Shown: in pieces, positions 11,501 to 18,355 of the stretch | Layout of the letters: each line of letters opens with the position of its first letter | How positions within the stretch are numbered: position 1 is the first letter of the stretch | NCBI RefSeq assembly: GCF_002252585.1 | Contig: NZ_NQLD01000004.1 | Length of the DNA stretch: 64,000 nt | Strand: one strand, 5' to 3' | Source of the DNA: Methanocatella intestini | GTDB taxonomy: Archaea > Methanobacteriota > Methanobacteria > Methanobacteriales > Methanobacteriaceae | Position numbers and translations under genes: made by a program | The notes under the pieces: generated by a model | The model's input: the letters and a program-made list of their open reading frames with translations, nothing else | Database searches by the model: none | What the model was told of the DNA's origin: nothing

Positions 11501-14500
11501 TCAACAGTAGAAATTATATTACCTGCTAAAGTACCATTAACAGCTTCAAAACTAACAGCAACAGATGGAATAGCTTTAGTTAATTCTTTAATTACACCAT
11601 TTGCATTATAATGATTGAAGTTAACTGTTAAGGTTTTTTCATCACCAATATTGGCATTTTCAATACTTGCAGGATCAACACTCATGACAACCCAGTTAGA
11701 AACATCAACATCATCGCATGGTTCATCATCATAATCTAAACCAGCACCAACTAAAGTTGAAGGATTGCTGTTAGTTCCCCACCAGTTATATTGGGCATTA
11801 GCACTTGGTTCACGGCCTTCATTGTAAATTAATTTATTAGTTCCTTTTCCAAGTAATGCAGAGTAATGTAAAGTTAAGATACCTGAATTGTAAATATCAT
11901 CACCATGATAACCAGTATTTCCATTGGAAGCTGCATTAGCATCAAAAATGGAAGTTTCAATATTTAAGGTACCTTTATTATAAATAGCTCCACCATCTTT
12001 ATTAGCTTTGTTTCCAATGAATTTGGAATCTTTAATGGTTGCAGTACTTGAATCAGATTCAATGTGAATTGCTCCACCATTTCCTACAGTAACTACATTA
12101 TTTTCAAATGTTGCATTATTAACATTTAAAGTTCCTTTATTCAGCCAAATACCAGCTAATCTAGCAGTATTATCAGATATTGTAGAGTTAATTACATTTA
12201 CAACACCGCCATCAGCATATAAAAATGCATAAGTAGTTCCTTTAGCAACATTATTACTGGAAATAGTTGTATTGATAATATCAAGATTACCTGAGTTAAA
12301 TATTAATCCGTAACCGTCATTTTCATAAATATTTGAATTAATAATAGTCATTACACCAGTATTGTATATTGAACTTACAGTAGGAGTACTTCCTGATTTT
12401 TGAGTGTTTTTGTAAATGCTTACATTATTTAAGTTTACAGTTCCTTTACTTTGCATAACTCCACCGTAATTATTTAATGCATTAGTAAATGCAACATTAG
12501 TGAAGTTAACAATTGTATTCTCATTTATATTCATGATTTTAGAAGCATTACCATCAATGATAACTTTTCCTGAACCGATCATTGCAAATGATTTAGCTAT
12601 TGTTAAAGAATTAGCAATATAAGTACCTTCACCTACATGAATAGTGTAACCTTCAGCAACTAATTCAATTGCTTTTGCAATAGTAGCTACAGGATTATCC
12701 TGACTACCATCATTATCATCACTACCAGTAGATGATACCCAAACATCAGTTACTGGAAGTTTTGCAACAACTTCAATAGTTAAAGTTTGGCTACCTGATT
12801 TAGCAGTAATTTGATCATTGCCGTTTACAGTATATGAAACAGCAGCAACACCATCAACAGTAGAAACAAGGTTACTTGTTAAAGTACCATTAACAGCACT
12901 AAATTCTACATCAATAGCTGGAAGAGGTTTTGACAAGTCTTTTATAGCACCAAAACTTGAATATTTGTTGAAATTAACAGATATTGTTTTTACATCACCT
13001 ATTTCAGCATCTGTTACAGTAGTTGGATCTGCACTCATGATTACCCAATTGTTTAATGTTACTGTTGAAGGCACTAAATTTTTAGGAGAATTAGTTCCCC
13101 ACCAGTTGTAATTAACTGTAGCCACACCAGATGCAGATTCAGCATTAGATATTGCATAGTCTCCTTCAGCAACATTATTTAATAAAACTGAATATGAAAT
13201 GGTTGAATTACTGCCACCGTTTAAGTATAATGCAGCACCTAATTTAGCCTGATTGTTTTTGAAAACAGAATCTGTAACACTGACATTACCGTTTAATGAA
13301 GTGTATATTGCTCCTCCCTGACCACCACTGAATTTTCCAGGATTAGCTTTGTTATTAATAAACATAGATTCTTTTACAATACATTCTCCACCAGAAACAA
13401 ATAATGCTCCACCCTGACCAGTATTTGCACTATTACTTTCAAATGTAGAATTAATTATATTAACAATACCTATAGTTGCACCAGATGATTTAGTTGCATA
13501 AATAGCTCCACCCCATTTAGCAGCATTATTTCTAAATACTGTATTTGAAATAGTTGCATTTGATGAAGTTGTATAAACTATACCATAAGAATTAGAAAAT
13601 GAAGTCATATCATTATTATAAAACTCAGAATTATCAATAACTAATACTGCATCATTTTGATTGTTTACAACACCTCTGCTTGCAGAATTTTGATAAAATT
13701 TAGAATTATTAATATTTAATTTATTTTTATTAGTAATTATAGTTCCAGAATTACCAGTAACCTTATTTGAATAAAAGTTAGAGTTAGAAATGGTTAACTT
13801 ACCTTCATTTGAAATAGCACCTACAAGAGCATCATTACCATTTGTGAAAGACAAATTAGTTAAAACAACAGTTGCATCAGCAGTTACATTCATAATTCTT
13901 GAAGCATTACCATCAATTACTGTATTAGCACTACCTTCTAAAGTTAAACTTTTAGAAATGCTTAAAGTTTTATCATTTACATAATTACCATCAGCAATAT
14001 GAATAGTATAACCATCACCAGCAAGTTCAATAGCTTTTGCAATAGTAGCTACAGGATTAGCTTGGCTACCATCATTATCATCACTACCAGTAGTTGCTAC
14101 CCAAATATCAGCTGCTGCTTGTTTTGCAACAACATCAATAGTTAAACTTTGACTACCTGATTTAGCAGTGATTTTATCATTAGTTGTAGTAGTGTATGTT
14201 ACAGTAGCTATACCATCTACACTAGCTACATTATTTTTACTTAAAGTACCACTAACAGCACTAAAGTCAACATTAATTCCAGAAATAGATTGAGCTAAAT
14301 CTTGAATACTACCAGAAGCATCAGTGTAATGATTGAAGTTAACACTTACATCAATAGCTTTACCACTTTCAGCATTAATAGTAGTTTCAGGAGTACTCAT
14401 AACTGCCCATTTATTTACATTGTCACCAGTGTAAGTATTAGTTCCCCACCAGTTGTAATCTAAATTAACAGTTGGAGTAACTCCAGAGGCAATATTTAAA

Positions 14501-15609
14501 TTTTTACTGAATCCATTATTCATAATAGAAGAATAAGTTAAATTAACAATGGAATTTTTAAAAATATAAGCTAATGCACTAGTATCTGCATTACCAAAAG
14601 TATTGTTTTCAATTATACAGTTAGTCATATTTAATGCAGTTACAAACTTAGAATTGCCCAAATATAACAAATATTGACCATTAATTCCACTTTCTGTTTT
14701 TCCAATTACATTATTGGAAATTACAGTATTGGAAATAGTTAAAGTACCCTTATTTTCTATAAGAGACATCATAGGTCCACTAGCTCCAGTTATACGAGAA
14801 TTAGTTAAAGTTACAGTTGCTTCTTTGTTATCTAAATAAAACACAGTTCTTAAATGTACCGCAGCACCAGTTACAGAATCAGATAATTTAGGATTAATAA
14901 TAGATATATTATCAAAATTATATTTACCAGTGCCTGAATTATAAACAATAGATCCCCTAGTTACTCCACAGGTCACATCTTTTATTGTAGAATTAATAAT
15001 ATCTGCAACACCTGTTGTGTATAACTGCATTGCACCAAATTTAGCACTAATATCTGTAAAAGTACAATTAATTACTTTAAGATTTCCATTACCACCTACT
15101 CTTAAACCACAGGAACTACCACTAGCAGATGAAACCCCTGTGAAAACAAGATTAGTGAATTCTAAAGTACAGTCATTTTCAAGACATTCAAATACATTTG
15201 CACCATTACTACTTAATATAACATTACCTTCACCAACAAAAGATAAAGTTTTATTAAGACTTATTTTTCCCTGATTATAAGTTCCTTCTTTAATATGAAT
15301 AGTAGATCCGCTTTGAGCTAAGTCTACAGCTTTGCTAACACTAGCTACAGGACTAGCTTGGCTACCATCATTATCATCACTACCCGTAGTTGCTACCCAC
15401 ACCTCACCAGATGGAGAATCGCCAACTACCTGAGAATCCTCTGAACTTATCTGATTAGCAAATACAACATCATCGACAGATACATCTTCACTAATACCGA
15501 CTGCATCAGATGAATTCATAGCTATCTCATTACTATCTGCTGCACTTACACAAGATATTGAAAATGCCACAATAGCTATGAGACAGATTAATAAAATTTT
15601 CTTATCCAT
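2551..15609 (-). CDS. Giant secreted adhesin-like protein with beta-helix and Ig-like repeats
   Basis: A 4,352-residue surface protein. The N-terminus is a signal peptide (MDKKILLICLIAIVAFSISC, probable cleavage near residues 23-25). Four modules start with WVATTGSDDNDGSQ-type motifs at about residues 70, 500, 955 and 1405. Each has parallel beta-helix repeats, then an NWWGTN motif and an Ig-like unit. Three further beta-helix modules start at NDTFF/NETFF motifs near 1810, 2345 and 2865. Nine tandem Ig-like repeats of about 88 residues follow (about 3250-4090, Big_3-like), then three roughly 80-residue domains containing FNVNGVFY-type motifs. I see no C-terminal membrane anchor or pseudomurein-binding repeat. 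The family (adhesin-like proteins) is expanded in gut Methanobrevibacter. GGAGGAT precedes the start. Ambiguous bases occur at 4268, 4487, 4500, 4501, 4510 and 4518. The ligand is unknown. Confidence 0.93.
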   Translation of the reverse strand: MDKKILLICLIAIVAFSISCVSAADSNEIAMNSSDAVGISEDVSVDDVVFANQISSEDSQVVGDSPSGEVWVATTGSDDNDGSQASPVASVSKAVDLAQSGSTIHIKEGTYNQGKISLNKTLSFVGEGNVILSSNGANVFECLENDCTLEFTNLVFTGVSSASGSSCGLRVGGNGNLKVINCTFTDISAKFGAMQLYTTGVADIINSTIKDVTCGVTRGSIVYNSGTGKYNFDNISIINPKLSDSVTGAAVHLRTVFYLDNKEATVTLTNSRITGASGPMMSLIENKGTLTISNTVISNNVIGKTESGINGQYLLYLGNSKFVTALNMTNCIIENNTFGNADTSALAYIFKNSIVNLTYSSIMNNGFSKNLNIASGVTPTVNLDYNWWGTNTYTGDNVNKWAVMSTPETTINAESGKAIDVSVNFNHYTDASGSIQDLAQSISGINVDFSAVSGTLSKNNVASVDGIATVTYTTTTNDKITAKSGSQSLTIDVVAKQAAADIWVATTGSDDNDGSQANPVATIAKAIELAGDGYTIHIADGNYVNDKTLSISKSLTLEGSANTVIDGNASRIMNVTADATVVLTNLSFTNGNDALVGAISNEGKLTISNSNFYSNKVTGNSGTIITNKNKLNINNSKFYQNSASRGVVNNQNDAVLVIDNSEFYNNDMTSFSNSYGIVYTTSSNATISNTVFRNNAAKWGGAIYATKSSGATIGIVNIINSTFESNSANTGQGGALFVSGGECIVKESMFINNKANPGKFSGGQGGAIYTSLNGNVSVTDSVFKNNQAKLGAALYLNGGSNSTISYSVLLNNVAEGDYAISNAESASGVATVNYNWWGTNSPKNLVPSTVTLNNWVIMSADPTTVTDAEIGDVKTISVNFNKYSSFGAIKDLSKPLPAIDVEFSAVNGTLTSNLVSTVDGVAAVSYTVNGNDQITAKSGSQTLTIEVVAKLPVTDVWVSSTGSDDNDGSQDNPVATIAKAIELVAEGYTIHVGEGTYIANSLTIAKSFAMIGSGKVIIDGNASKIMNINENTIVNFTNVAFTNALNNYGGVMQSKGTVNLNNVSIYKNTQKSGSTPTVSSIYNTGVMTIINSNIYENDGYGLIFNSGNLDIINTTISSNNVAKGTTYAFLYADGGVVNVINSTISDNTARLAGIWLNKGTLNVNNATFENNVVTVGNGGAIHIESDSSTATIKDSKFIGNKANKDGGAIYNKGTLNIETSIFDANAASNGNTGYHGDDIYNSGILTLHYSALLGKGTNKLIYNEGREPSANAQYNWWGTNSNPSTLVGAGLDYDDEPCDDVDVSNWVVMSVDPASIENANIGDEKTLTVNFNHYNANGVIKELTKAIPSVAVSFEAVNGTLAGNIISTVDGVASVTYTVNGNDQITVTSGSQSVNIDVTVKQIVTDVWVSASGSNANDGSQANPVATIAKAVELVKPGYTIHVMDGTYTVSDLAINFNVAIIGENEVTFTGDTKTMFTVANGIAFNLTNLNITGINRGTSNYGVIYNKGGSVYLNKINAYSNTANQGAVVYSDKGSVNIVDSEFRANSGTVGVIYANAANVVMNNSKIYDSTFSGNGVIYGSGSSVIDLSNVDISNNKMTGNALIGLAGTELTISDSYVHNNTLSSGAIFYGASSDNVINIRYSIFGDNTVNKGFAYCLLGTFKADISDSIIISNEGTTFDALIGTISGTIDNNWWGTNSPKTGKLTPSKWVVLTATSNFTESLKAGEVIGITAGLNTLRDAAGNNYTLGDTDIFDGWNVEINGEKATVKDGKATVLYTLTSGENVIPVKADSETLTLTYNVGSSTTNIVTNDTFFNFFDNAGTLLESITFDTLIFKGEFLDLGVNVVYVPRAITINGDNAVLRNIAIMCEQGTVLNNLTLNATNYVADTDGALIYAIGSDVTVNNITIDYNATDGSKNAIAVYASGADNFKLVNSTIIFTGNNVNGKVFAQGIKIAKSNNAVVDSNIITTSCPLVDVDYSHWGSIDTDLVFAIGVEKSENVKIINNVVDNSAWTKGNGANFPTFDAFIAHTANNLLIKNNTISHTDLITPKGTSSYIYALDFYESNNVTVEDNRVLLNTTGGKEGAGAAYAVQVTGPYNNFVVRGNNLTTVSNGPNLAVYSQNYYGTTEITVENNWINVTGFAGPADFALVSGMEFQDTVAKAYNNTIYVQNVNEYNDNNNIAGITYVQSTSGSHKFDIQNNTIYSEGKYAVLIKSAENSQIIGNTLYAHELKGDDAAIFKSGTNNIIKDNKPMTFVSDIIIDVNNVWIGKEAVIGVTLNSTATGSVNITVGGKTYTVSLTDGKATLKVSDLVAGVNTVVVNYYGDDNFKYSTNSTTFKVLDGVVTNETFFDYFINGTLADYVPEGATLDFRGKFYSHDDVKFDLAINKPINMISSTKDAFIDLNTTAGSLLGENPGSCFTINNGGSGSNVSGIIFHNTQVWIYDAHNVVLNNISVIVENKRVGSGVGTTAIRHGSTNVTIKNSYIYTSNNGGSSSIVLTHVQNCTVENNTIVGEGNVGNLLYLNTFNDADCDLSNDYNKIINNKITGPSPAAGICYGIGINGNNNLIVGNVINYAGNGIVPAWGATPNNNTYCDNVLIGGASMSVAASSIAYNNTVSGTLTIGSGSVAYNNTAKAISVSSNSVVSNSSATAALTVQAGAKVANVTAASLSVNGKNAVIENVSISGVGTIKSSATNTTLINSTFGGMLTVQSNDNTIKYNNIVLATGNATILVTGGNNVITDNYLVAGDKIGDNAVNSTVDTNIIKDNLPNGLINVTITAKDVFEGSDVIIDVVVRTVSDLTEKFTLKINNNEYDLVFSDSKASVVISNLTAGKYDITVTYSNSSYALNNATSSVNVYGNVVTNETFFVYFDEDGLLREEVPFDELVFKGEFSNLVNLISIEKPLKITSDNAVLRNIAFAVLSDNVVLNGLTLISNVSCADNGGTLILVAGNNVNITDMNISYIIKESVDAVAINANGVSNLNVVNSNIFFEACPKDDTLTACAINMEGVSNSFIDGNNITAVLPYLFASNYDYTYFMMGVNTVNPIRMRECTNVTFSKNNVNTTANDGSASFPTLQCMFIVGSKDCVIDGNNFSMIDTVIPAGTSNYLYGINIGYNKNLMISNNDFKMSTAGGKDAAGTAYAIQGVECEVSMIGNNITSVSNGPNLGIYFASMTGGTSELYIANNLINVTGLASASGSWALVSGIEVQNGNAKIYNNTIYTYNVGAYNPGNYMYGISYAQYMYGDRSFDVRNNTVYVDGHYAVSFLNANNCNVTDNFLITRDLAGDAAVEIKAGKNNVVENNYPRSSDLIFNITSEEPGKILINVTIDKKATGNMTIKVNGEEYTVTIVDGSASLTLDNLDNGTYFIETAYGGNTFITESSNSTFFNLGLIESSIVLNVSDIKVGQDAIITANITDGATGTVTFFVNGNSYLVFIENGTATLKVSDLTPGDYSVFAQYNGDKQYTISSNSTVFNVAKLSSKVAINVNNIKVGQDATIRLTLPNVNSGVVSVIVNGKTYNVNIVNTKGTLTVSNLANGTYTVIAKFEGNDMYAASEANTTFSVSKIASTTTVSVSDINATQDAVINIAVPGIASGVVSVTVGDAIYSVAVVDGKGSLTVSGLASGSYDVVAKFAETDMYLASMANATFSVSKLASTTAVSVDDIKVGENAVIGIAVPNVDLGVVTVTVGGKSYTVAXVXGKXXLTVXNLAAGSYDVVAKFNGNDKYLASQANATFAVSKLIISSMDVDVKDIKVGDDAVIGIAVPNVDLGVVTVTVGGKXYTVAVVDGKGSLTVSGLASGSYDVVAKFAETDMYLASMANATFSVSKLASTTAVSVDDIKVGDDAVIGIAVPEITSGVATVTVGNAIYNVAIVDGKGTLTVYNLAAGSYDVVAKFNGNDKYLASQANATFAVSKLVISNMDITVKNIKVGDDAVISVALPEDATGNVIVNINGKNYTAIVKYGVASVTISNLANGTYSVSVFYNGDDTYMPMENSTKFTVSKVSDYNMTVDIADIIKGENATITVTVPKDGTGSVVVTINGTDYKGSVTNGTAKVIIPGLDEGTYKVVTFYTGDAKYDSMIVNGTITVNKNTKTTLTMDDVVKYFKGAQNLTAKLVDAFENPIANATVYFTVNGKVYAKTTDKNGTASMGIGLVPNEYKVNAVFNGTKDYDKATANATVTVKNTVFGNDTTLYFCNGTKYVAKFLDSNGKALANTTVKFNINGVFYTRVTDENGTAGLGIRLDPKSYVITAYNPATGEERANNITVLPRLTAQDLSMKYLDGSTFNATLVDGQGKALAGANITFNVNGVFYHKTTNANGVASLNIRLMAGEYIITSMYDNCWASNKITISA
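3835..4884 (-). repeat. 525-bp near-identical tandem duplication inside the adhesin
   Basis: Matching sequences recur at exactly 525-bp spacing (3881 and 4406; 4051 and 4576; 4141 and 4666). The unit is 175 codons, or two Ig-like domains. Adjacent domains share patches in a mosaic way, suggesting unequal crossing-over or gene conversion. All six N bases in the window fall inside it. The outer limits are approximate. Confidence 0.85.
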
Positions 15610-15711
15610 GAGTATCCTCCTTTTTATTTTATTTTGAAAATTTTAAGTTTTTGAAAGTTTTTATATTATCAAACATCACCAATAGATCATTATAACCCCC
15701 ATAATTAAGTC

Positions 15712-15750
15712 AAACCAGCTTTAAACCAGCAAAACACATATTTATAAATT
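15712..15750 (-). promoter_or_regulatory. Adhesin promoter with direct repeat at the predicted start site
   Basis: On the minus strand GAATTTATAAATATG (about 15738-15752) is a TATA-like box. An 8-bp direct repeat AAACCAGC (plus-strand positions 15712-15719 and 15723-15730, 11 bp apart) lies about where transcription would begin. The remaining leader to the ATG at 15609 is about 100 nt and ends in the GGAGGAT ribosome site at about 15616-15622. An operator role for the repeat is inferred from its position. Confidence 0.45.
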
Positions 15751-15889
15751 CAAAATAAATTTATCAAAACTAAATAAATTTTGAATATGAATTATATTTA
15801 TATAATAAACAAGTATTTAATGATTATCAAATATTTTTGAAAAGTAAAAAATAAGTTACATCAGAATTTAAAAAAAAGAAGAAAAAAGA

Positions 15890-17035
15890 TTAATCAATGG
15901 AATCAAAGGCTTTTTCAATAGCTTCTTTTTGATTCATTGCCCTGCAAGCCTCTTCAACCCTGTCAACATCTGCTTTTGTTTCAGGATATCTTGGAACTGC
16001 ATGACATCCCCCATCATCCAATTTAGAAATTTCAAAAGTTCCGATATCTTCAGCTATTCTGGTAATCTCCAATTTATCCAAACCTATCAAAGGGCTTAAA
16101 ATCGGCATGTCAACACCATGACGGGTAGCTAATATGTTAGACAGTGTCTGTGAAGCAACTTGGCCTACACTGCTTCCGTCTACAATAGCAAGTGCACCAT
16201 ATTTATGTGCTAATTTTTCAGCTATTTTATACATTCCTGACTTGCATAAAACACAGGTCATTTTTTCCGGAGCACAGTCTTTAGCCTGCTGCAAATACTC
16301 CCCATATTTTACAACTTTTTTTGTAATAGGAACTCCTTTTGCATAGCTTTGAAGCTGATCAATTATTTTATCAAAGTTTTCATGAACTTTAGGTCCTGTA
16401 AATGGAGCATTATCACAGTGAAGTGCTATAACCTCACATCCTCTTTTCATCATAAGATAAGCTGCCACCGGAGAATCAATACCGCTGGACACCAAAACAA
16501 CAACCTTTCCCTGTGTTCCCAGTGGAAGGCCACCAGGTCCTTCAATTTTTTCATGATAAATAAAAGCTTCATCATCTCTTACTTCAACATAAATTTTAAG
16601 TTCAGGGTTTGTTAAATCAACAGGACATCCTACTTTTTTAACAACTACAGAACCGCAGAATGCAGCCATTTCCTGAGATGTAAAATCATGGTTTCCCACT
16701 CTTCTGCATTTTATGGCAAATCTTGTATCTTTGCCTATGAATCCGTCATCAACAAGATTATCTACATATTCACCTAATGTTTTTTCAATATCTTCATAGT
16801 TTCCATATGTTGAAACAGCCGGAGAGTAAGATACAACACCAAATACCTTATTTAAATTTTCTAAACACTCGCCATAGTTTTTTGGAAAGATATATATTCT
16901 TCCCTGGTTTCTGTCAACTTCACAGTCAATAGCTGCTTTAATATTTTTAACTAATTTACGCTCAAAACGTGCCCTTACTTTTGAACTCTTTAAACCAATT
17001 TCACCATAACGTGCTATAACTACATCATAATTCAT
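15890..17035 (-). CDS. thiI: tRNA 4-thiouridine sulfurtransferase ThiI (archaeal, no rhodanese domain)
   Basis: ThiI adenylates U8 of tRNA and replaces its oxygen with sulfur. The order is an N-terminal ferredoxin-like region, THUMP (about 55-165) and an ATP-pyrophosphatase domain with the PP-loop SSGIDSP at 183-189. A CVLC motif at 261-264 supplies the paired cysteines typical of methanogen ThiI. The 381-residue length lacks the C-terminal rhodanese domain found in E. coli, as expected for archaea. It starts 1 bp after the antiporter stop, so the two are probably co-transcribed. Many archaea use ThiI for 4-thiouridine only; a thiazole role is not shown by the sequence. Confidence 0.95.
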   Translation of the reverse strand: MNYDVVIARYGEIGLKSSKVRARFERKLVKNIKAAIDCEVDRNQGRIYIFPKNYGECLENLNKVFGVVSYSPAVSTYGNYEDIEKTLGEYVDNLVDDGFIGKDTRFAIKCRRVGNHDFTSQEMAAFCGSVVVKKVGCPVDLTNPELKIYVEVRDDEAFIYHEKIEGPGGLPLGTQGKVVVLVSSGIDSPVAAYLMMKRGCEVIALHCDNAPFTGPKVHENFDKIIDQLQSYAKGVPITKKVVKYGEYLQQAKDCAPEKMTCVLCKSGMYKIAEKLAHKYGALAIVDGSSVGQVASQTLSNILATRHGVDMPILSPLIGLDKLEITRIAEDIGTFEISKLDDGGCHAVPRYPETKADVDRVEEACRAMNQKEAIEKAFDSID

Positions 17036-17036
17036 A

Positions 17037-18224
17037 TTATTCCTCTTTTAATACTTTAAGGTGTCCAGCCATAAATTTAAGAGTGGATCCCTGTACCAGT
17101 ACTGAAATACAAGTAACAACCATTACAATATCAAATATCAGCTGTGCATTATAAATACCATGTACCAACGGATAAAATGCAAATACAATAGGCACTGCCC
17201 CTTTAATTCCTGCCCATGAAACAAATGCCTTTGAAGGTCTGTCTATATCAAATGGAGCTAAAGATATTAATACTGCAATTGGTCTTGCCACAAATGTCAG
17301 TATCATTGCAATCCATATTGCCGGAATCAGAACAGGTATAAGTTCCTTTATTGATGAAAATGCACCAAGCAATACAAACATTACAATTTGCATAATCCAT
17401 GCAATACCTTCGAAAAATGATAATTGTGTATATTTATATTTGATTTTGCAGTTACCAATTATTACTGCTGCAAGATATACTGACAGGAATCCGTTTCCCC
17501 CAACAACTTCAGTAGCTGCAAAAGAAAGAATAGCTGCTGACAACAGCAATACAGGATACAATCCTTCAACACTTAATTTAATTCTTGCAAGTAATTTTGA
17601 AAATCCTTTACCTAAAATTGCACCCATTACTAATCCTAAAGCTAATGATTTAAAGAAATTAAATACCAAAAGCAGTATGGAAGTTTCAGGATGCATTATC
17701 AAATAAATTACTGATGTTACAAGTATATACGCCATCGGATCGTTTGTAGCACTTTCCAGCTCAAGCATATGGTCCAAATTATCTTTAATATGTAACTTTT
17801 GTGTTTTGAAAATTGAAAACACTGCCGCTGCATCTGTAGAAGATATAATTGAACCTATTAAAAATGAATCCAGCCATCCCAAACCGAATAACAGATGAAC
17901 AAGTATTCCTACAACCATTGCAGTAATAAAAACCCCTATGGTAGATAAGGAGATTCCTTCCCAGGTTACCCTTTTAATGTTGGCAAGTTCAGTATCCAGA
18001 CCTCCCGAAAACATAATAATAATCAAGGCAAATATACTTATCGATTGAATCAGGTTATAATCCGCTATCGATGGGGATATAAATTGGTTAGTGTCTAAAA
18101 TTAAACCTACAATTAAAAAAATCAATAATGCCGGAACACCGATTTTAGCTGTGAATTTACTTAACAATACACAGACTAAAAGTAAAAATCCTATAAACAA
18201 CAGTACTAAATGAACATCAAACAT
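17037..18224 (-). CDS. CPA1-type cation/proton antiporter (NhaP/CvrA-like), membrane domain only
   Basis: About 12 hydrophobic segments span the whole 395 residues, with no cytosolic C-terminal domain such as the one in longer CvrA proteins. The SSTDAAAVFS and LESATNDPMAY segments contain the ND pair that carries ions in CPA1 antiporters. It should exchange Na+ or K+ for protons across the cell membrane; the ion cannot be told from sequence. A TTG at 18233 is in frame, but the ATG at 18224 (MFDVHLVLLF) begins the first membrane helix and is preferred. thiI follows after 1 bp. Confidence 0.88.
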   Translation of the reverse strand: MFDVHLVLLFIGFLLLVCVLLSKFTAKIGVPALLIFLIVGLILDTNQFISPSIADYNLIQSISIFALIIIMFSGGLDTELANIKRVTWEGISLSTIGVFITAMVVGILVHLLFGLGWLDSFLIGSIISSTDAAAVFSIFKTQKLHIKDNLDHMLELESATNDPMAYILVTSVIYLIMHPETSILLLVFNFFKSLALGLVMGAILGKGFSKLLARIKLSVEGLYPVLLLSAAILSFAATEVVGGNGFLSVYLAAVIIGNCKIKYKYTQLSFFEGIAWIMQIVMFVLLGAFSSIKELIPVLIPAIWIAMILTFVARPIAVLISLAPFDIDRPSKAFVSWAGIKGAVPIVFAFYPLVHGIYNAQLIFDIVMVVTCISVLVQGSTLKFMAGHLKVLKEE

Positions 18225-18331
18225 ACATATCAAATTATTTTAAAAAAATTCAGATTTATATCGCCGTTGCTAAAAAATATAACAGCTCATATAAATCTTT
18301 AATTTTAACATTTATAAGCATTATTGTTAAA

Positions 18332-18355
18332 GACCCTATTTAATTAAATAAGGTC
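18332..18355 (-). terminator. Inverted repeat at the end of alaS
   Basis: GACCCTATTTAA/TTAAATAAGGTC forms a long stem with one mismatch that overlaps the alaS stop codon. The T tract beyond it is weak, so function as a terminator is only likely. Confidence 0.45.

Noticed and set aside
3755..15274. Many plus-strand open frames of 60-100 codons opposite the adhesin gene
   Set aside because: They lack ribosome sites and have the Ser/Leu/Ile/Val bias expected when the repeat-rich adhesin is read antisense. All are shadows.
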